A stretch of 64,000 bases of DNA. Source: Novipirellula sp052161655 (GTDB taxonomy: Bacteria > Planctomycetota > Planctomycetia > Pirellulales > Pirellulaceae). The position numbers and the translations under genes were made by a program. The stretch covers positions 7,378,001-7,442,000 of the forward strand of contig NZ_CP197418.1 in NCBI RefSeq assembly GCF_052161655.1, given 5' to 3'. Each line of letters begins with the position of its first letter. Positions within the stretch are counted from its first letter, which is position 1. This document shows positions 52,066 through 61,813 of the stretch, one piece after another. Under the pieces are notes generated by a model, which did not search any database, was not told the origin of the DNA, and saw nothing but the letters and a program-made list of their open reading frames with translations.

Positions 52066-55000
52066 TTAGGCGGCTTCGCCTTCGTTGATCTCGCCGTCTT
52101 CGCTGACGTCTTCGAAGCGGATCGAGACTTGTTTGCTGACGCCCGATTCTTGCATCGTGACGCCGTACAAGGTGGTCGCTGCGGTCATCGTTTTCTTACT
52201 GTGCGTGACCACGACGAATTTGGAGTGATCCAAGAATTCGTTCAGTACCGTCACGAAACGGCCGATGTTCGCTTCGTCAAACGGGGCGTCGACTTCGTCC
52301 AGCACACAAAACGGGCTCGGCCGATATTGGAAGATCGACATCAGCAACGCCACTGCGGTCAATGCCTTTTCACCGCCCGAGAGCAATGAATTGCTGAAGC
52401 TTGGTTTTCCAGGCGGGGTGGCGACAATCTCGACACCCGCTTCTAGCGGATCTTCGTTCTCTTCGAGAATCAAATCGGCGTGACCCCCACCGAATGACTT
52501 GCGATAAAGTTTCTGGAAGTTTTGGCGAATGGCTTCGAGCGTATCCAGGAACAATCGGCGGCTGTCGGCATTGATGCGACCGATAATCCGTTGCAGCGAA
52601 TCTTTGGCCGCAGTCAAATCTTGATATTGGCCGTGCAGTTCGTCGTAGCGTGATTGCAGCCCCTCGAGTTCTTCGAGTGCTTCCATATTGACGCTGCTAG
52701 TTCGCTGTAGCTGTGCACGCAGTTCGGTGATTTCGTCTTCGACCGCTTTGCGATCTTCGGGAGCTTCGAGATCCTCAGGTGGCTCTGAGTTGCGAAGGTC
52801 GATTTCATAATCTTCGAGCAGCCGATCGGCCAACGTGTCTCGGCGGACTTTTCCGTTGTCCCGTTTGGCAGTAATCGAGTGAACGGCTTCGCTGGCGACA
52901 CTGGTTTGCTTGATCGCGTCTTCGCTGGCTTTGACGATTTGACGGTTCTCGGCACGAACTTTCGCAGCCGATTCGGCGAGCGCCCCAAGCTCATGGGTGC
53001 TGGCGTCCGATTCCCAGCTGAGTGTCGCCAAGCGGCTGGTCGCTTCGAGCACTCGCAAGGTGAGTTCGTCGAGTCGGGCGCGTCCCTGTTCGGCTTGGGC
53101 TCGGACTTCCGCCACGGCGGCTTCGCGTTGACCTTGGTCGCGACGCTGTTGCAGCATCGTCGTGGACAAGGCTTCGTGTTTCTGTTCTGCGCGAGCGATG
53201 TCGACGGAGATCGCCATCACTTCGCTGGTCGCGGACTGCAGTTCGGTTTGGGCGCCCGAGAGCATTTCGTCGATCTCGGCGGCTTCCATCTCGAGCGTTT
53301 CGATCTCTTGCTGGCCGCTGGCGATGCGGCTACCCATGGCGGCGTATTCGCGATCCGCGGTCGTACGCGTCTGGTTGGCTGCGACGACTTCGGCATCGAG
53401 TTCGTCGTGCGCCGTTTTGAGGGACAGATAACGTTCTTGAGCGTGACGCAAATCGGCAACCGCAGCGGCACGCTCGGTGATCTGGCCGCGATGTTTTTGC
53501 TCGATGCGGCCGAGTTCGGCGGCTTGATCATCGACCAACGACGCCAATCGCTCGGATTCAGCCTCGGTTTCTTTTAATTGGAATTGGTAGTGTTTGATCT
53601 CTTGTTCAGCGGCCGTGATTTGGCTGCGGCGGCTAATCAAACCGGTCGAGATGCTAGCGGGGCCGACGACGACGGTGCCATCGGTCTCTAGCAATTCGCC
53701 GGTCGCGGTCACAAATCGCAATCCCGCTCCACTCAGTTTACGCAGCCCCAGTGCCGTTCCCAACGAATCGACTAACCAGGTGCTGCTGAGTAAGTGACGC
53801 GACAGTGGTTCGAACATCGCGGCGCATTTGATCATGCGGTCGCCTCGCCCGATCACTCCTTTGAGTCCATCGAGTCGGATGCGGTCGCCGGGGCGTCGTC
53901 GTGGTAATTCATCGAGACGAATCAGACCGACGCGGCTGTTGATTTTCAACTTGCCCGACAAGATCGCCTCTTGCAAGTTGCCACCGCTGACGATCACGTA
54001 CTGAGCCCTCTGTCCCAATGCGGCATCGATGAGCGGCGCGACATGCGTGTCGACCTCAAAGCACGCCGCGACAATTCCATGCATCGTTTTGGCGATTGGG
54101 TCGTCCGAGCCGCTCATTTCTTGCAGGATCGACTGGACGCCTCCGGAAACACCTTCTTGTCGGCGGTGCAGATCCAGCAGCACGCTCAACCGTTCGGTGA
54201 CCCCTTGCAGTCGGACTTTCAGTGCTGATGCTTCTTCGCGTCGCCGCGCCAAAGTGCGGCGGCTCTCTTGCAATTTGGCGTCGGCCAGTTCGACTTCTTT
54301 TGCCGCGTGTTCAATTTGCTCGTCGAGCGATGCGACTCGGGTTTTGGCAATGCCCGATTCCTTTTCCGCTTCGGTCAACGACGCTTTCGCCGCCGCGATG
54401 CGTTTGCCTAGATTGGCCAGCAAGCGAGTGACTTCGGCAATCTGTTGTTCGCTGCGTTGACGTGAGGATTCAAGATCGGCGACGCGACGAACGCTGGCGA
54501 GATGTTTGTGTTGAACTTCGTCACGTTTTTTGCGAACTTCGTCGACTTCGACTTGGATTTTGTCGCGCCGCGTCTCCGCTTCGCTGCCGCGTTTTTGTAC
54601 CGCGGCCAACTCGGATTCGTATTGTGCGAGTCGTTCATTTGCGTTTCGCAGTTCAGCCGCGGCCGAGCCTGCTTGGTTTTGCAGCAAGCGAACGCGAACG
54701 AGTGATTTCGCCACGCTGGTTCGCAGATCCTTGATCGCGGCGGTGTCGGCCGAGCGTCGTCCGTTGAGTTCGGCGATCCGCTGCAACGCCGACGAGCGTT
54801 TTTCTTCGATCGCGCGAGCTTGCTCGGCAATCGTCTGCAATTGCATATCGGCAGCTTGTCGCTGCTCGGTCATCGATTCACGCAAGGTTTGCAATTCGCT
54901 GTGGCGAGCGACTGCATCGATCAGGTCTTGTTCAAACGTTTCGAGTTCGCTCGACAGATCGGCCCAATCGGTCCAGGCGACTTGCGTTCTCAGTTCCTTG

Positions 55001-55662
55001 AGCCGGTCCGATGCTTGGCGATAACGTTCGGCCTTGCTGGCTTGACTCCGCAGCGATTTGAGCCGCGAGGCGACCTCGTCAACGATGTCACCCAGACGGG
55101 TCAGGTTTTGCTGAACGCGAACGAGTCGCCGTTCGGCCTCAATTTTTTTGGCTTTGAAGCGACTGATCCCGGCGGCTTCTTCAAAGATCGCCCGGCGATC
55201 TTTGGCATTCGCCTGCAGCATGCGGTCGACCTTGCCCTGCTCGATCAAGCTGTAGGCGTCGATCCCGATGCCGGTACCGCGGATCAGGGCTTTGACGTCT
55301 TTAAGTCGGACGGCTTGGTTGTTGATCAGGTATTCGGCTTCGCCACTGCGATAAACGCGGCGGGTGACGTGGACTTCTGGAGCGTCCACGGGAAGCGCGC
55401 CGTCGGTGTTGTCGAAAATGATCGTCGCTTCGGCGGATGCCGCTGGGCCGCGGGTTTGCGATCCTTTGAAGATCACGTCCGACATGTCCTTGCCACGCAG
55501 GCTCTTAGCGCTCTGCGATCCCAAGACCCATTTGATAGCGTCGACGATATTTGATTTGCCCGAGCCGTTGGGGCCAACGACGACCGTAATCCCATCGGGG
55601 AAATCAAAGCGGGTCCGATCGGCAAAACTTTTGAACCCGGCCAGTTCGAGTGCTTTCAGCAT
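52066..55662 (-). CDS. smc: Chromosome segregation protein SMC
   Basis: A 1198-residue SMC ATPase. N-terminal head: KSFADRTRFDFPDGITVVVGPNGSGKSNIVDAIKWVLG (Walker A), then LIEQGKVDRMLQANAKDRRAIFEEAAG. Two long coiled coils flank a hinge near residue 520-660 (VAPLIDAALGQRAQYVIV). The C-terminal head has the signature SLLSGGEKALTAVALLMS and Walker B PFCVLDEVDAPFDEAN. Length and layout are standard for bacterial SMC, which compacts and segregates the chromosome with ScpAB. ScpA/B are not in the window. Confidence 0.97.
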   Translation of the reverse strand: MLKALELAGFKSFADRTRFDFPDGITVVVGPNGSGKSNIVDAIKWVLGSQSAKSLRGKDMSDVIFKGSQTRGPAASAEATIIFDNTDGALPVDAPEVHVTRRVYRSGEAEYLINNQAVRLKDVKALIRGTGIGIDAYSLIEQGKVDRMLQANAKDRRAIFEEAAGISRFKAKKIEAERRLVRVQQNLTRLGDIVDEVASRLKSLRSQASKAERYRQASDRLKELRTQVAWTDWADLSSELETFEQDLIDAVARHSELQTLRESMTEQRQAADMQLQTIAEQARAIEEKRSSALQRIAELNGRRSADTAAIKDLRTSVAKSLVRVRLLQNQAGSAAAELRNANERLAQYESELAAVQKRGSEAETRRDKIQVEVDEVRKKRDEVQHKHLASVRRVADLESSRQRSEQQIAEVTRLLANLGKRIAAAKASLTEAEKESGIAKTRVASLDEQIEHAAKEVELADAKLQESRRTLARRREEASALKVRLQGVTERLSVLLDLHRRQEGVSGGVQSILQEMSGSDDPIAKTMHGIVAACFEVDTHVAPLIDAALGQRAQYVIVSGGNLQEAILSGKLKINSRVGLIRLDELPRRRPGDRIRLDGLKGVIGRGDRMIKCAAMFEPLSRHLLSSTWLVDSLGTALGLRKLSGAGLRFVTATGELLETDGTVVVGPASISTGLISRRSQITAAEQEIKHYQFQLKETEAESERLASLVDDQAAELGRIEQKHRGQITERAAAVADLRHAQERYLSLKTAHDELDAEVVAANQTRTTADREYAAMGSRIASGQQEIETLEMEAAEIDEMLSGAQTELQSATSEVMAISVDIARAEQKHEALSTTMLQQRRDQGQREAAVAEVRAQAEQGRARLDELTLRVLEATSRLATLSWESDASTHELGALAESAAKVRAENRQIVKASEDAIKQTSVASEAVHSITAKRDNGKVRRDTLADRLLEDYEIDLRNSEPPEDLEAPEDRKAVEDEITELRAQLQRTSSVNMEALEELEGLQSRYDELHGQYQDLTAAKDSLQRIIGRINADSRRLFLDTLEAIRQNFQKLYRKSFGGGHADLILEENEDPLEAGVEIVATPPGKPSFSNSLLSGGEKALTAVALLMSIFQYRPSPFCVLDEVDAPFDEANIGRFVTVLNEFLDHSKFVVVTHSKKTMTAATTLYGVTMQESGVSKQVSIRFEDVSEDGEINEGEAA

Positions 55663-55929
55663 GCGAAGAGTTTATTTGCTCGGGATCAGGAGGGTGGGGC
55701 CAGGGAGACGGACCGGGAAACAGGAAATACAGCTTTTTTGCCGCACATTACAGAGTAGATGAAAGAACCTCGCGAGCCTAGCTCTGTTTTTCAAGGTTTT
55801 GCCTCTGCCACCTAACAAAAGGCCCCATAAATACGGGATTGCGGTAAATTCACAATTTGGGGTATTTGAGAAGGTGTAGAGAAATCAATCGACACGGATG
55901 TCATCAGATAGGGGATCACAGAATTGCCA
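55663..55929. other. Divergent gap between smc and the Ton-like operon
   Basis: 267 bp with no gene. No palindromic repeat of the families described was found; it probably holds the divergent promoters. Confidence 0.35.
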
Positions 55930-57888
55930 ATGGAGTGGCCGCCAAGAATAACGCCTAAGAGGATCGCCGTAGTGATCCTCGTCGCTATCGGCGTGTTCGC
56001 ATCCACACCCAGTGTGGGGGTGGCACAGCAGGAGAACAATTCTGCTGCCATGACGGTCGAGGATTTTCCGGCGCAGGCAGGCGAAACAGCCCCAAGTCAG
56101 CGTGCCCCCCAGCAAGAGTACGCTCTAATCCAAAATCACATCGCAGCGGGAAATATTGCCGACGCTGCGGATATGGCGAGAAAACTCGATCTACTGCTCG
56201 CGAAACAGCCGGCGGAGAACATCGATCTGACACTGCCCTTGGCTCAGATCGGCCGAGCATTCCAGAACGCAGGGGATACGACGGGGGCGACTGAGTTTTT
56301 CACTCGCGCGAATTCGGCACTCCAGCGGCCTGCTAGCAAGACATTGCCACCGGCGACGGTGGTATTGGTTCGGCTTGCTGCGGCGTCTTTGTTTGTTCAT
56401 GCAGGGCAATTGGATGTCGCCACCGAGACGCTTGAGAAAGCGTTTGTGGCCGACTCTGGAATCACTGCCGAGCAATCACCGCTTGCGGTCGATCTTTGCT
56501 TGCGGATTGGTCGCGATTCGTTGACGAAGCGAGACCTCGCCACAGCGGAAACCGCCTACAGCCTTGCTGCCGAACACGCCGACCCGGTTCAAAAGCCCAC
56601 GGCGATGTTGGGAGCCGCTTGGTCGGTGGCGATGTCAGGCCAGCGGACGGAGGAGGCGGCGGACCGGATGATCGCATTCCTGAAAGAGTTTCCCGAGCAC
56701 CAAGACGCAGCGCGAGCCGCCCAAGCCGGAATTGCGTGTCTGAAACAAGTCGGTCGGGACGAAGAGGCCGAGGTGATGATGAGCGAATTGTTCAAACGCT
56801 GGCCCGATTCGGATGCCGCCAGAGACGTGTTAAACCAGTTTGGGGCTGTCGAGATCGACAAAATCCCCGAGCGGTTAAGGAAGCTGGTCCTCCAGCGTGA
56901 TTTTGACCAATTAACGCCCGCGATGACTGCGATCGCGATCCGTATCGCGGCGGCTCAGGGGGATTCCAATGCGTGGGATCGATTGGTCCAGCGACTCGGC
57001 GAGATTGACCAGACGGGACAAGCCACTGCGGATTTGCTGGGTCAATTGCCGGTCGCTGCCGACGCGGAACGATTGGCGATGTTTCTGTTGTCGCCGCCGA
57101 AACCATCAACGATTCAAGCAAAATCACGCGAATCGGCCTGCCGTTGGGCAGGACGAAACGAGCGTTGGTCGATGCTGGCATTGGCATCGCAATCGACTTC
57201 ACCCGCCCAAAAAGATCCAACTCGCACGATCACGATGGAGCGATTGTTTGCCGAAGCGTTGATGCAAACCGGTCGCCGCCCCGAAGCACACAGTTGGTGG
57301 TGCCACGTGGTCGATGAACTTGCGGCAGACGACTTTGCCACGCTGCTGCGTTGTGCTGAAACCGAAGTGTCGATCGGCGAAGTGGATCGGGCAACTCGGC
57401 GAGTCGATGCCGCGACCAAAGCGGCAGGAGATGATCGCTACCGATCGGCTTTGGTCGCGATGTTATCGGCCGAACTGGGGATTCGTCGGTTGCGGTTTGA
57501 TGAAGCGAGAAGCGACCTGGAATCGGTCGTTCGCAGCAGCCAGGTCGACGCATCGCTGCGAGGACGGGCTCAGTGGATGATCGGCGAAACGTACTACCTG
57601 CAGCAGAAGTATGTGGAAGCCATCGAAGCCTACCGAGGGGTCGCGGGGATTGATCCCAATGGCACTTGGGTGGTCGCGTCGTTGGTCCAAGCCGGGAAAT
57701 CTTTTGAACAATTGGGGAGGACACGGGACGCTGCGGTTTGTTATTCGACTCTAGTAAGCCGACATGGGGATAGCGAGTTTGCTGTTTTAGCCAGTCGTCG
57801 GCTTGCCGCGTTGTCGCCAAGTGACGGCCCGACGCCGACCAAACCCGGGTCACCATCGAACACACCGAACAAAACGTTACGACGATGA
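55930..57888 (+). CDS. TPR-repeat periplasmic protein, first gene of an ExbBD operon
   Basis: About 652 residues from ATG 55930 (MEWPPRITPKRIAVVILVAIGVFASTPSVGVAQ), with a signal peptide ending near GVAQ. Tetratricopeptide-like helical repeats run through the body (IAAGNIADAADMARKLDLLL, GRDSLTKRDLATAETAYSLAAEHADP, QWMIGETYYLQQKYVEAIEAYRGVAG). The latter resembles the TolA-binding protein YbgF/CpoB, which coordinates envelope energy systems. The stop ATGA overlaps the start of the exbB-like gene by four bases, so it is coupled to it. Confidence 0.8.
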   Translation: MEWPPRITPKRIAVVILVAIGVFASTPSVGVAQQENNSAAMTVEDFPAQAGETAPSQRAPQQEYALIQNHIAAGNIADAADMARKLDLLLAKQPAENIDLTLPLAQIGRAFQNAGDTTGATEFFTRANSALQRPASKTLPPATVVLVRLAAASLFVHAGQLDVATETLEKAFVADSGITAEQSPLAVDLCLRIGRDSLTKRDLATAETAYSLAAEHADPVQKPTAMLGAAWSVAMSGQRTEEAADRMIAFLKEFPEHQDAARAAQAGIACLKQVGRDEEAEVMMSELFKRWPDSDAARDVLNQFGAVEIDKIPERLRKLVLQRDFDQLTPAMTAIAIRIAAAQGDSNAWDRLVQRLGEIDQTGQATADLLGQLPVAADAERLAMFLLSPPKPSTIQAKSRESACRWAGRNERWSMLALASQSTSPAQKDPTRTITMERLFAEALMQTGRRPEAHSWWCHVVDELAADDFATLLRCAETEVSIGEVDRATRRVDAATKAAGDDRYRSALVAMLSAELGIRRLRFDEARSDLESVVRSSQVDASLRGRAQWMIGETYYLQQKYVEAIEAYRGVAGIDPNGTWVVASLVQAGKSFEQLGRTRDAAVCYSTLVSRHGDSEFAVLASRRLAALSPSDGPTPTKPGSPSNTPNKTLRR

Positions 57889-58934
57889 GCGATCGCAAAC
57901 CCAACAATCCGGCCTCGACTTCATCACATTCCAGTCGGACCTCACTGCGAGTGCGTAAACGACAACCGACGCATGTCGCCGGATTGGTGTCGCGCGTCGC
58001 CCCCCTGATTGTGTTAGGGCTCGGTTCGCTATGGTGGATGTCCCATTTGGAATTGGCGACGGCTCAATATCCACAGCAGAATTTTCAACAAAACGGCTAC
58101 GGGCAAAATAACTTTCAGACTGCGCCAGCTCAGTTCAGCAGCGGGATTCCCACGATCCCTGCATCGACCGCGATCCCGTCAGCACAGCAACCCGCCGATG
58201 CGGTGGCAGTGCCCGAATTAGCCAGTGCGGAAGCCGACGCTGCCAAGGGAGCCGGTTGGAAATTGCCAGGTGTTTTTAGCAAGTTCGCCGAAGGTGGCTG
58301 GTTGATGATTCCATTGGCGTTTTGTTCGTTGGTCGTGTTTGCGTTGTCGCTCGAACGTTTGGTAGCGCTGCGTCGCGGTCGCGTGATCCCACGCCCGTTT
58401 GTTCGCCGCTTTACCGAATGTGTCGAAGATGGCCAATTGAGTTACGAAGAGGCGACCGAAATCTGCGAAGAGTTCGATTGCCCGGTGGCCGAGGTGTTCC
58501 AGGCGGCAGTGCGTCGCTGGGGACGTCCGATGTTTGAAATTGAACAAGCCGTGATGGACGCGGGCGATCGTGTTGCCGATGGGCTGCGACGCTTCGTCCG
58601 TGTGTTTCACGCGATTAGTAACGTGGCACCGCTGCTAGGCTTGTTGGGCACCGTACTGGGAATGATCGAAGCATTCGAGACGATCAGTTCTCAAGAATCG
58701 ATCGGTCGACCGGAGATGCTGGCATCCGGAATCAGTACCGCCCTGATGACCACGGCGGGTGGATTAATGGTCGCCATTCCGGCTTATTTGGCGTACATGT
58801 ATTTCAGTAGCAAAAGTGATCGGTACTTAGGCGAGATCGACAAATTGTGCCAACGCGTGGTCGATTGTATTTCGGCCGAGGGACTCGAGAACTCCGGCAA
58901 CGCACGTCCTCAACGCAAACGACGTGCGGCGTAG
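57885..58934 (+). CDS. exbB: MotA/TolQ/ExbB-type proton channel subunit
   Basis: 349 residues with a long N-terminal part: one probable membrane segment or signal (VSRVAPLIVLGLGSLWWM), then a Gln/Pro-rich linker. The channel core begins GGWLMIPLAFCSLVVFALSLERLVAL, continues with ISNVAPLLGLLGTVLGMIEAFETI (TM2) and STALMTTAGGLMVAIPAYLAYMYF (TM3). The GLLGTVxGMI and TALxTTAGGLxVAIP patterns are diagnostic. It forms a pentameric proton channel with the ExbD gene that follows. Family members energise TonB or TolA; the partner here is probably the gene at 59799. Confidence 0.93.
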   Translation: MSDRKPNNPASTSSHSSRTSLRVRKRQPTHVAGLVSRVAPLIVLGLGSLWWMSHLELATAQYPQQNFQQNGYGQNNFQTAPAQFSSGIPTIPASTAIPSAQQPADAVAVPELASAEADAAKGAGWKLPGVFSKFAEGGWLMIPLAFCSLVVFALSLERLVALRRGRVIPRPFVRRFTECVEDGQLSYEEATEICEEFDCPVAEVFQAAVRRWGRPMFEIEQAVMDAGDRVADGLRRFVRVFHAISNVAPLLGLLGTVLGMIEAFETISSQESIGRPEMLASGISTALMTTAGGLMVAIPAYLAYMYFSSKSDRYLGEIDKLCQRVVDCISAEGLENSGNARPQRKRRAA

Positions 58935-59027
58935 GGGGCCGGCGAATCTTGGACCAGAGAATTCGTGCTTCACTCGTCACTTAGTTAGCCGTTTGGGCAC
59001 TAGCCCCGGTTCGAGGGTGACGAAACC

Positions 59028-59111
59028 GTAGCTACGCTCGCCAGAGCGTGGATAAGCATCGATGGTTGCCGCGGAATTCGTGTCACCACCTTCTGGCGAA
59101 GGTAGCAACAA
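59028..59111. repeat. REPIN-like pair of hairpins
   Basis: GTAGCTACGCTCGCCAGAGC with GTGG (59028-59051) is followed by an inverted, diverged unit at 59086-59109 (ACCTTCTGGCGAAGGT with GCAAC). The shared core is CGCCAGA and its inverse. Confidence 0.6.
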
Positions 59112-59208
59112 AAAATGCTTCACTGCGTTGGCAAGAACGGCTAAACGACGAACTTCAAACAACACAAAAACTGCACGACCTCCAGGCATTGAGCGAAAAA
59201 ACTCATGC

Positions 59209-59234
59209 TGATGACAGGCTAGAAGCCTATCCCA
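59209..59234. repeat. AGGCT-AGA-AGCCT repeat, intact copy
   Basis: Reads TGATGACAGGCT, AGA, AGCCTATCCCA. It is the uninterrupted reference copy for the target of the IS4-family element at 36580-38143. Confidence 0.8.
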
Positions 59235-59276
59235 CGCCCACAGGGGTGATGGAAAAACGTTTTATCGAGTGAAATT

Positions 59277-59690
59277 ATGGCAATTCGACACGAACGAGCG
59301 GAAGATGCGACGATCAATTTGACGCCAATGATCGATGTCGTCTTTCTGCTGATCATCTTTTTTATGGTCGGCAGTAAATTTAGCGAGGCAGAAAGCCGAA
59401 TTAATGTGAATGTCCCTTCGGTGGGCGATCTGCGTTCGATGACGCGGGTGCCTGACGAGCGGGTCGTCGTGGTGGCCAATGATGGTTCACTGACGCTCGA
59501 CGAAACGCCGGTGACGATAGCGCAGTTGTCTGAGACGCTTCGCAATCAACATGCGAATTATCCGGCACTCAAAGTCGCGGTCCGCGGCGATGGCGAAAGC
59601 TCTTTTCAACAAGTGGCCGAAGTGTTGCACGCGGTTCGCAGCAGTGGTGTCCAGCAAGTCGGATTGTCGGCAAAAAGCACCCGACGCTAA
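59277..59690 (+). CDS. exbD: ExbD/TolR-type proton channel subunit
   Basis: 137 residues with one N-terminal membrane helix, NLTPMIDVVFLLIIFFMVGS, that contains the conserved proton-carrying Asp of ExbD/TolR. The periplasmic domain INVNVPSVGDL.. to ALKVAVRGDGESSFQQVAEVLHAV matches the family. It completes the channel with the ExbB-like protein upstream. It lacks its own recognisable promoter. Confidence 0.92.
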   Translation: MAIRHERAEDATINLTPMIDVVFLLIIFFMVGSKFSEAESRINVNVPSVGDLRSMTRVPDERVVVVANDGSLTLDETPVTIAQLSETLRNQHANYPALKVAVRGDGESSFQQVAEVLHAVRSSGVQQVGLSAKSTRR

Positions 59691-59798
59691 GCAACCGGTG
59701 GGACCGACTGCTTTGTCGTCGCTGTTTCGACAGCCGACAAACCCTTTTCTCCCACATGAAAGCAAAGACTGATACTTCGATTCCTCGACGGTGACGAC

Positions 59799-61661
59799 GT
59801 GCTTTCCTTTTCGTTAAACCGATCGCTTATCGCGCTGCAAACCTCGTATTCGCTATGGGCGGATCGACGGTTGGTGTACGCCGTCGCTGCGGTGGCGGTG
59901 GCCTTGTTGCTGGTCACGATTTGGCTATTTCGGCGACAAAAACGCCATGGCCGCCAGGCTGGAATCATCTGCTTGATCGGCTCGGTCGTACTGCACCTGG
60001 TTCTGCTGTTCTTGGTGCCATTTTTGCCAAAGCCAGCGGGTGGGTCGGCGGAAAGCCATCCTGATTCCGATGATACGATCGGGATCCAAGATATCGAGTT
60101 CTCGTCGTTTGATCCCGAGATGCAGAGCGAAGATCATTCCCAGGTTGCAGATCAGCCCACCATCGCTCCGTTGCCCGTTTCCGATTTGGCCGACTCGCTT
60201 GTCGAACCCGAAGTCGAAGACGTGGCGGAAATGGAAAGTGATCAACCAGATTCACCAGATTTTGATTCGAGCGAAACCGAGGTTCCCCCATCCCTCACGC
60301 CCCCATCGCTTGTCGCCGAGTCGACGACCGCCGTCGATTCGATGATGGATAGCTTGGACGCCGACTTCCAAAAATTGTTCGAGCCTGAACCGGAAACGAA
60401 ACCGATCACCGAAGTGGCTCAGTCGCCACTGGCGGACACGCCACCAACGGATCCGATGGCTGAGCCTATGCCGCAACCGTTCATCGCCAGCACGGAGCCG
60501 ACCTCGCGACAAGTCGAAGCGGTTCCCGTTTCGGCATCGACTGCCGATCGAGCTTTCGTCGCAGGAGCCGAGGAAAATGATTTCGCTAATCGCGTGGGAC
60601 GTGCCAAAACCGAAGCCCTGATCGAAACCGGCGGAAACTTGGAAACCGAGGCGGCGGTCGCTGCTGCACTCAAGTTCTTGACCATAAACCAACGAGCCGA
60701 TGGAGCTTGGGATCCACGCGCCACTGGTGCGGGGCAAGAGCGACAACCGCTGGGGATGAACCGCGGCGGTGCGGGATCGCGAGCCGAAACCGCGCTGACA
60801 GGATTGGCACTGTTGTCGCTGATGGGAGCCGGACAAACGCATCAACAGGGCGAGTATGCCGACAATGTCTATCGCGGTCTCGTCTACTTGATCCAAAACC
60901 AGAAGCCGGATGGATCGCTTGCGGGCAATGCATCGATTTACGCCGCGACTTATGCCCACGGCATGGCCGCGCTGGCGATGTGTGAAGCGGCCGCAATTAC
61001 ACAGGATGCTTCGGCAATCCAATCGGCTCAGCGAGCGATGCAGTACACGCAAAGCATGCAGCATTCGGGGACTGGCGGATGGCGTTACACCAAGGGCGAC
61101 ACCGGAGATCTAAGTCAGTTGGGCTGGCAAGCGATGGTATTGGATGCCGGCAGCCGGGCAGGGATTCGACCAAGCGATGCCTCGGTTCGCGGCATGGAAC
61201 GTTTTTTGCGCAGCGTTCGCTCGGGACGAGTGGGTGGTTTGGCCAGCTATCGCGGTGGCGAGGCCCCCAGTCGTACGATGACCGCCGAGGCGCTGGCGAC
61301 TCGATTGCTGATTGGCCAGCGGGTGCCGCAAGCCGAAATCGACGAAGCCGAGACGGCACTGTTGCAACAGAAGCCAGGTGTTGGGCAAGACAATTATTAT
61401 TATTGGTACTACGCCACGCTCGCTCTTCATCAGTTGCAAGACGAGGCGTGGGAAGAGTGGAACCGGGCGTTGCAGTCGCGATTGTTGTCGACTCAGTTGC
61501 CCGATGGGCAATGGCCCACCGAAAGCGTTTGGGGCGGCTATGGCGGATCGATTTACACCACGTCGATGGCCACGCTCTGTCTGGAAAGCTATTACCGTCA
61601 CACGCTGCGTGAATCAAAAGCCAAAATCGCCCAGCAGCCCCCTGAGACGTGGCAGCGGTAA
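59799..61661 (+). CDS. TonB-like anchor fused to a prenyltransferase/squalene-cyclase-like toroid
   Basis: 620 residues. A first membrane helix (LVYAVAAVAVALLLVTIWLF) is followed by a second, IICLIGSVVLHLVLLFLVPFL (about residues 57-77), which contains S-x3-H (Ser62, His66), the motif of TonB's energised helix. A Pro/Asp/Glu-rich linker (about 80-280) spans the periplasm. Residues about 285-600 have toroid repeats like AAVAAALKFLTINQRADGAW, QNQKPDGSLAGNASIY, SGTGGWRYTKGD and QLPDGQWPTESVWGGYGG, as in prenyltransferases and squalene cyclases. The catalytic DXDD of cyclases was not seen. It probably receives energy from the ExbB/ExbD channel; its substrate is unknown. Confidence 0.8.
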   Translation: MLSFSLNRSLIALQTSYSLWADRRLVYAVAAVAVALLLVTIWLFRRQKRHGRQAGIICLIGSVVLHLVLLFLVPFLPKPAGGSAESHPDSDDTIGIQDIEFSSFDPEMQSEDHSQVADQPTIAPLPVSDLADSLVEPEVEDVAEMESDQPDSPDFDSSETEVPPSLTPPSLVAESTTAVDSMMDSLDADFQKLFEPEPETKPITEVAQSPLADTPPTDPMAEPMPQPFIASTEPTSRQVEAVPVSASTADRAFVAGAEENDFANRVGRAKTEALIETGGNLETEAAVAAALKFLTINQRADGAWDPRATGAGQERQPLGMNRGGAGSRAETALTGLALLSLMGAGQTHQQGEYADNVYRGLVYLIQNQKPDGSLAGNASIYAATYAHGMAALAMCEAAAITQDASAIQSAQRAMQYTQSMQHSGTGGWRYTKGDTGDLSQLGWQAMVLDAGSRAGIRPSDASVRGMERFLRSVRSGRVGGLASYRGGEAPSRTMTAEALATRLLIGQRVPQAEIDEAETALLQQKPGVGQDNYYYWYYATLALHQLQDEAWEEWNRALQSRLLSTQLPDGQWPTESVWGGYGGSIYTTSMATLCLESYYRHTLRESKAKIAQQPPETWQR

Positions 61662-61680
61662 GTCGACGCCTGGCGTAGCC

Positions 61681-61769
61681 GTAGCGAAAGTCGCGAAGAC
61701 TTTCGGTCACATTGGGGGCCGTACGAAACGCATTCAGGGGCGGACGAAACTCTTGGCGAGTTTCGCTAC
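61681..61769. repeat. REPIN: inverted pair of GTAG-headed hairpins
   Basis: GTAGCGAAAGTCGCGAAGAC with TTTCGG (61681-61706) faces an inverted unit CGAAACTCTTGGCGAGTTTC with GCTAC ending at 61769. A further half-unit (TTTCGCTACC) follows. The layout is the same as at 28400-28466. Confidence 0.75.
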
Positions 61770-61813
61770 CTTGCGTTTCGCTACCAAAAGTTTCGCGACC
61801 TCGAATAGCCTTC

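Larger units (their letters stand above)
58935..59276. other. Repeat-bearing gap within the Ton-like operon
   Basis: 342 bp with no gene, between the ExbB and ExbD genes. It holds a GTAG-headed REPIN (59028-59111) and one copy of the AGGCT repeat (59209-59234). The operon thus tolerates two repeat units between its structural genes. Confidence 0.7.

Noticed and set aside
52129..55762. Several plus-strand frames of 130-244 residues inside smc
   Set aside because: Antisense shadows of the coiled-coil coding region; no ribosome sites or domains.
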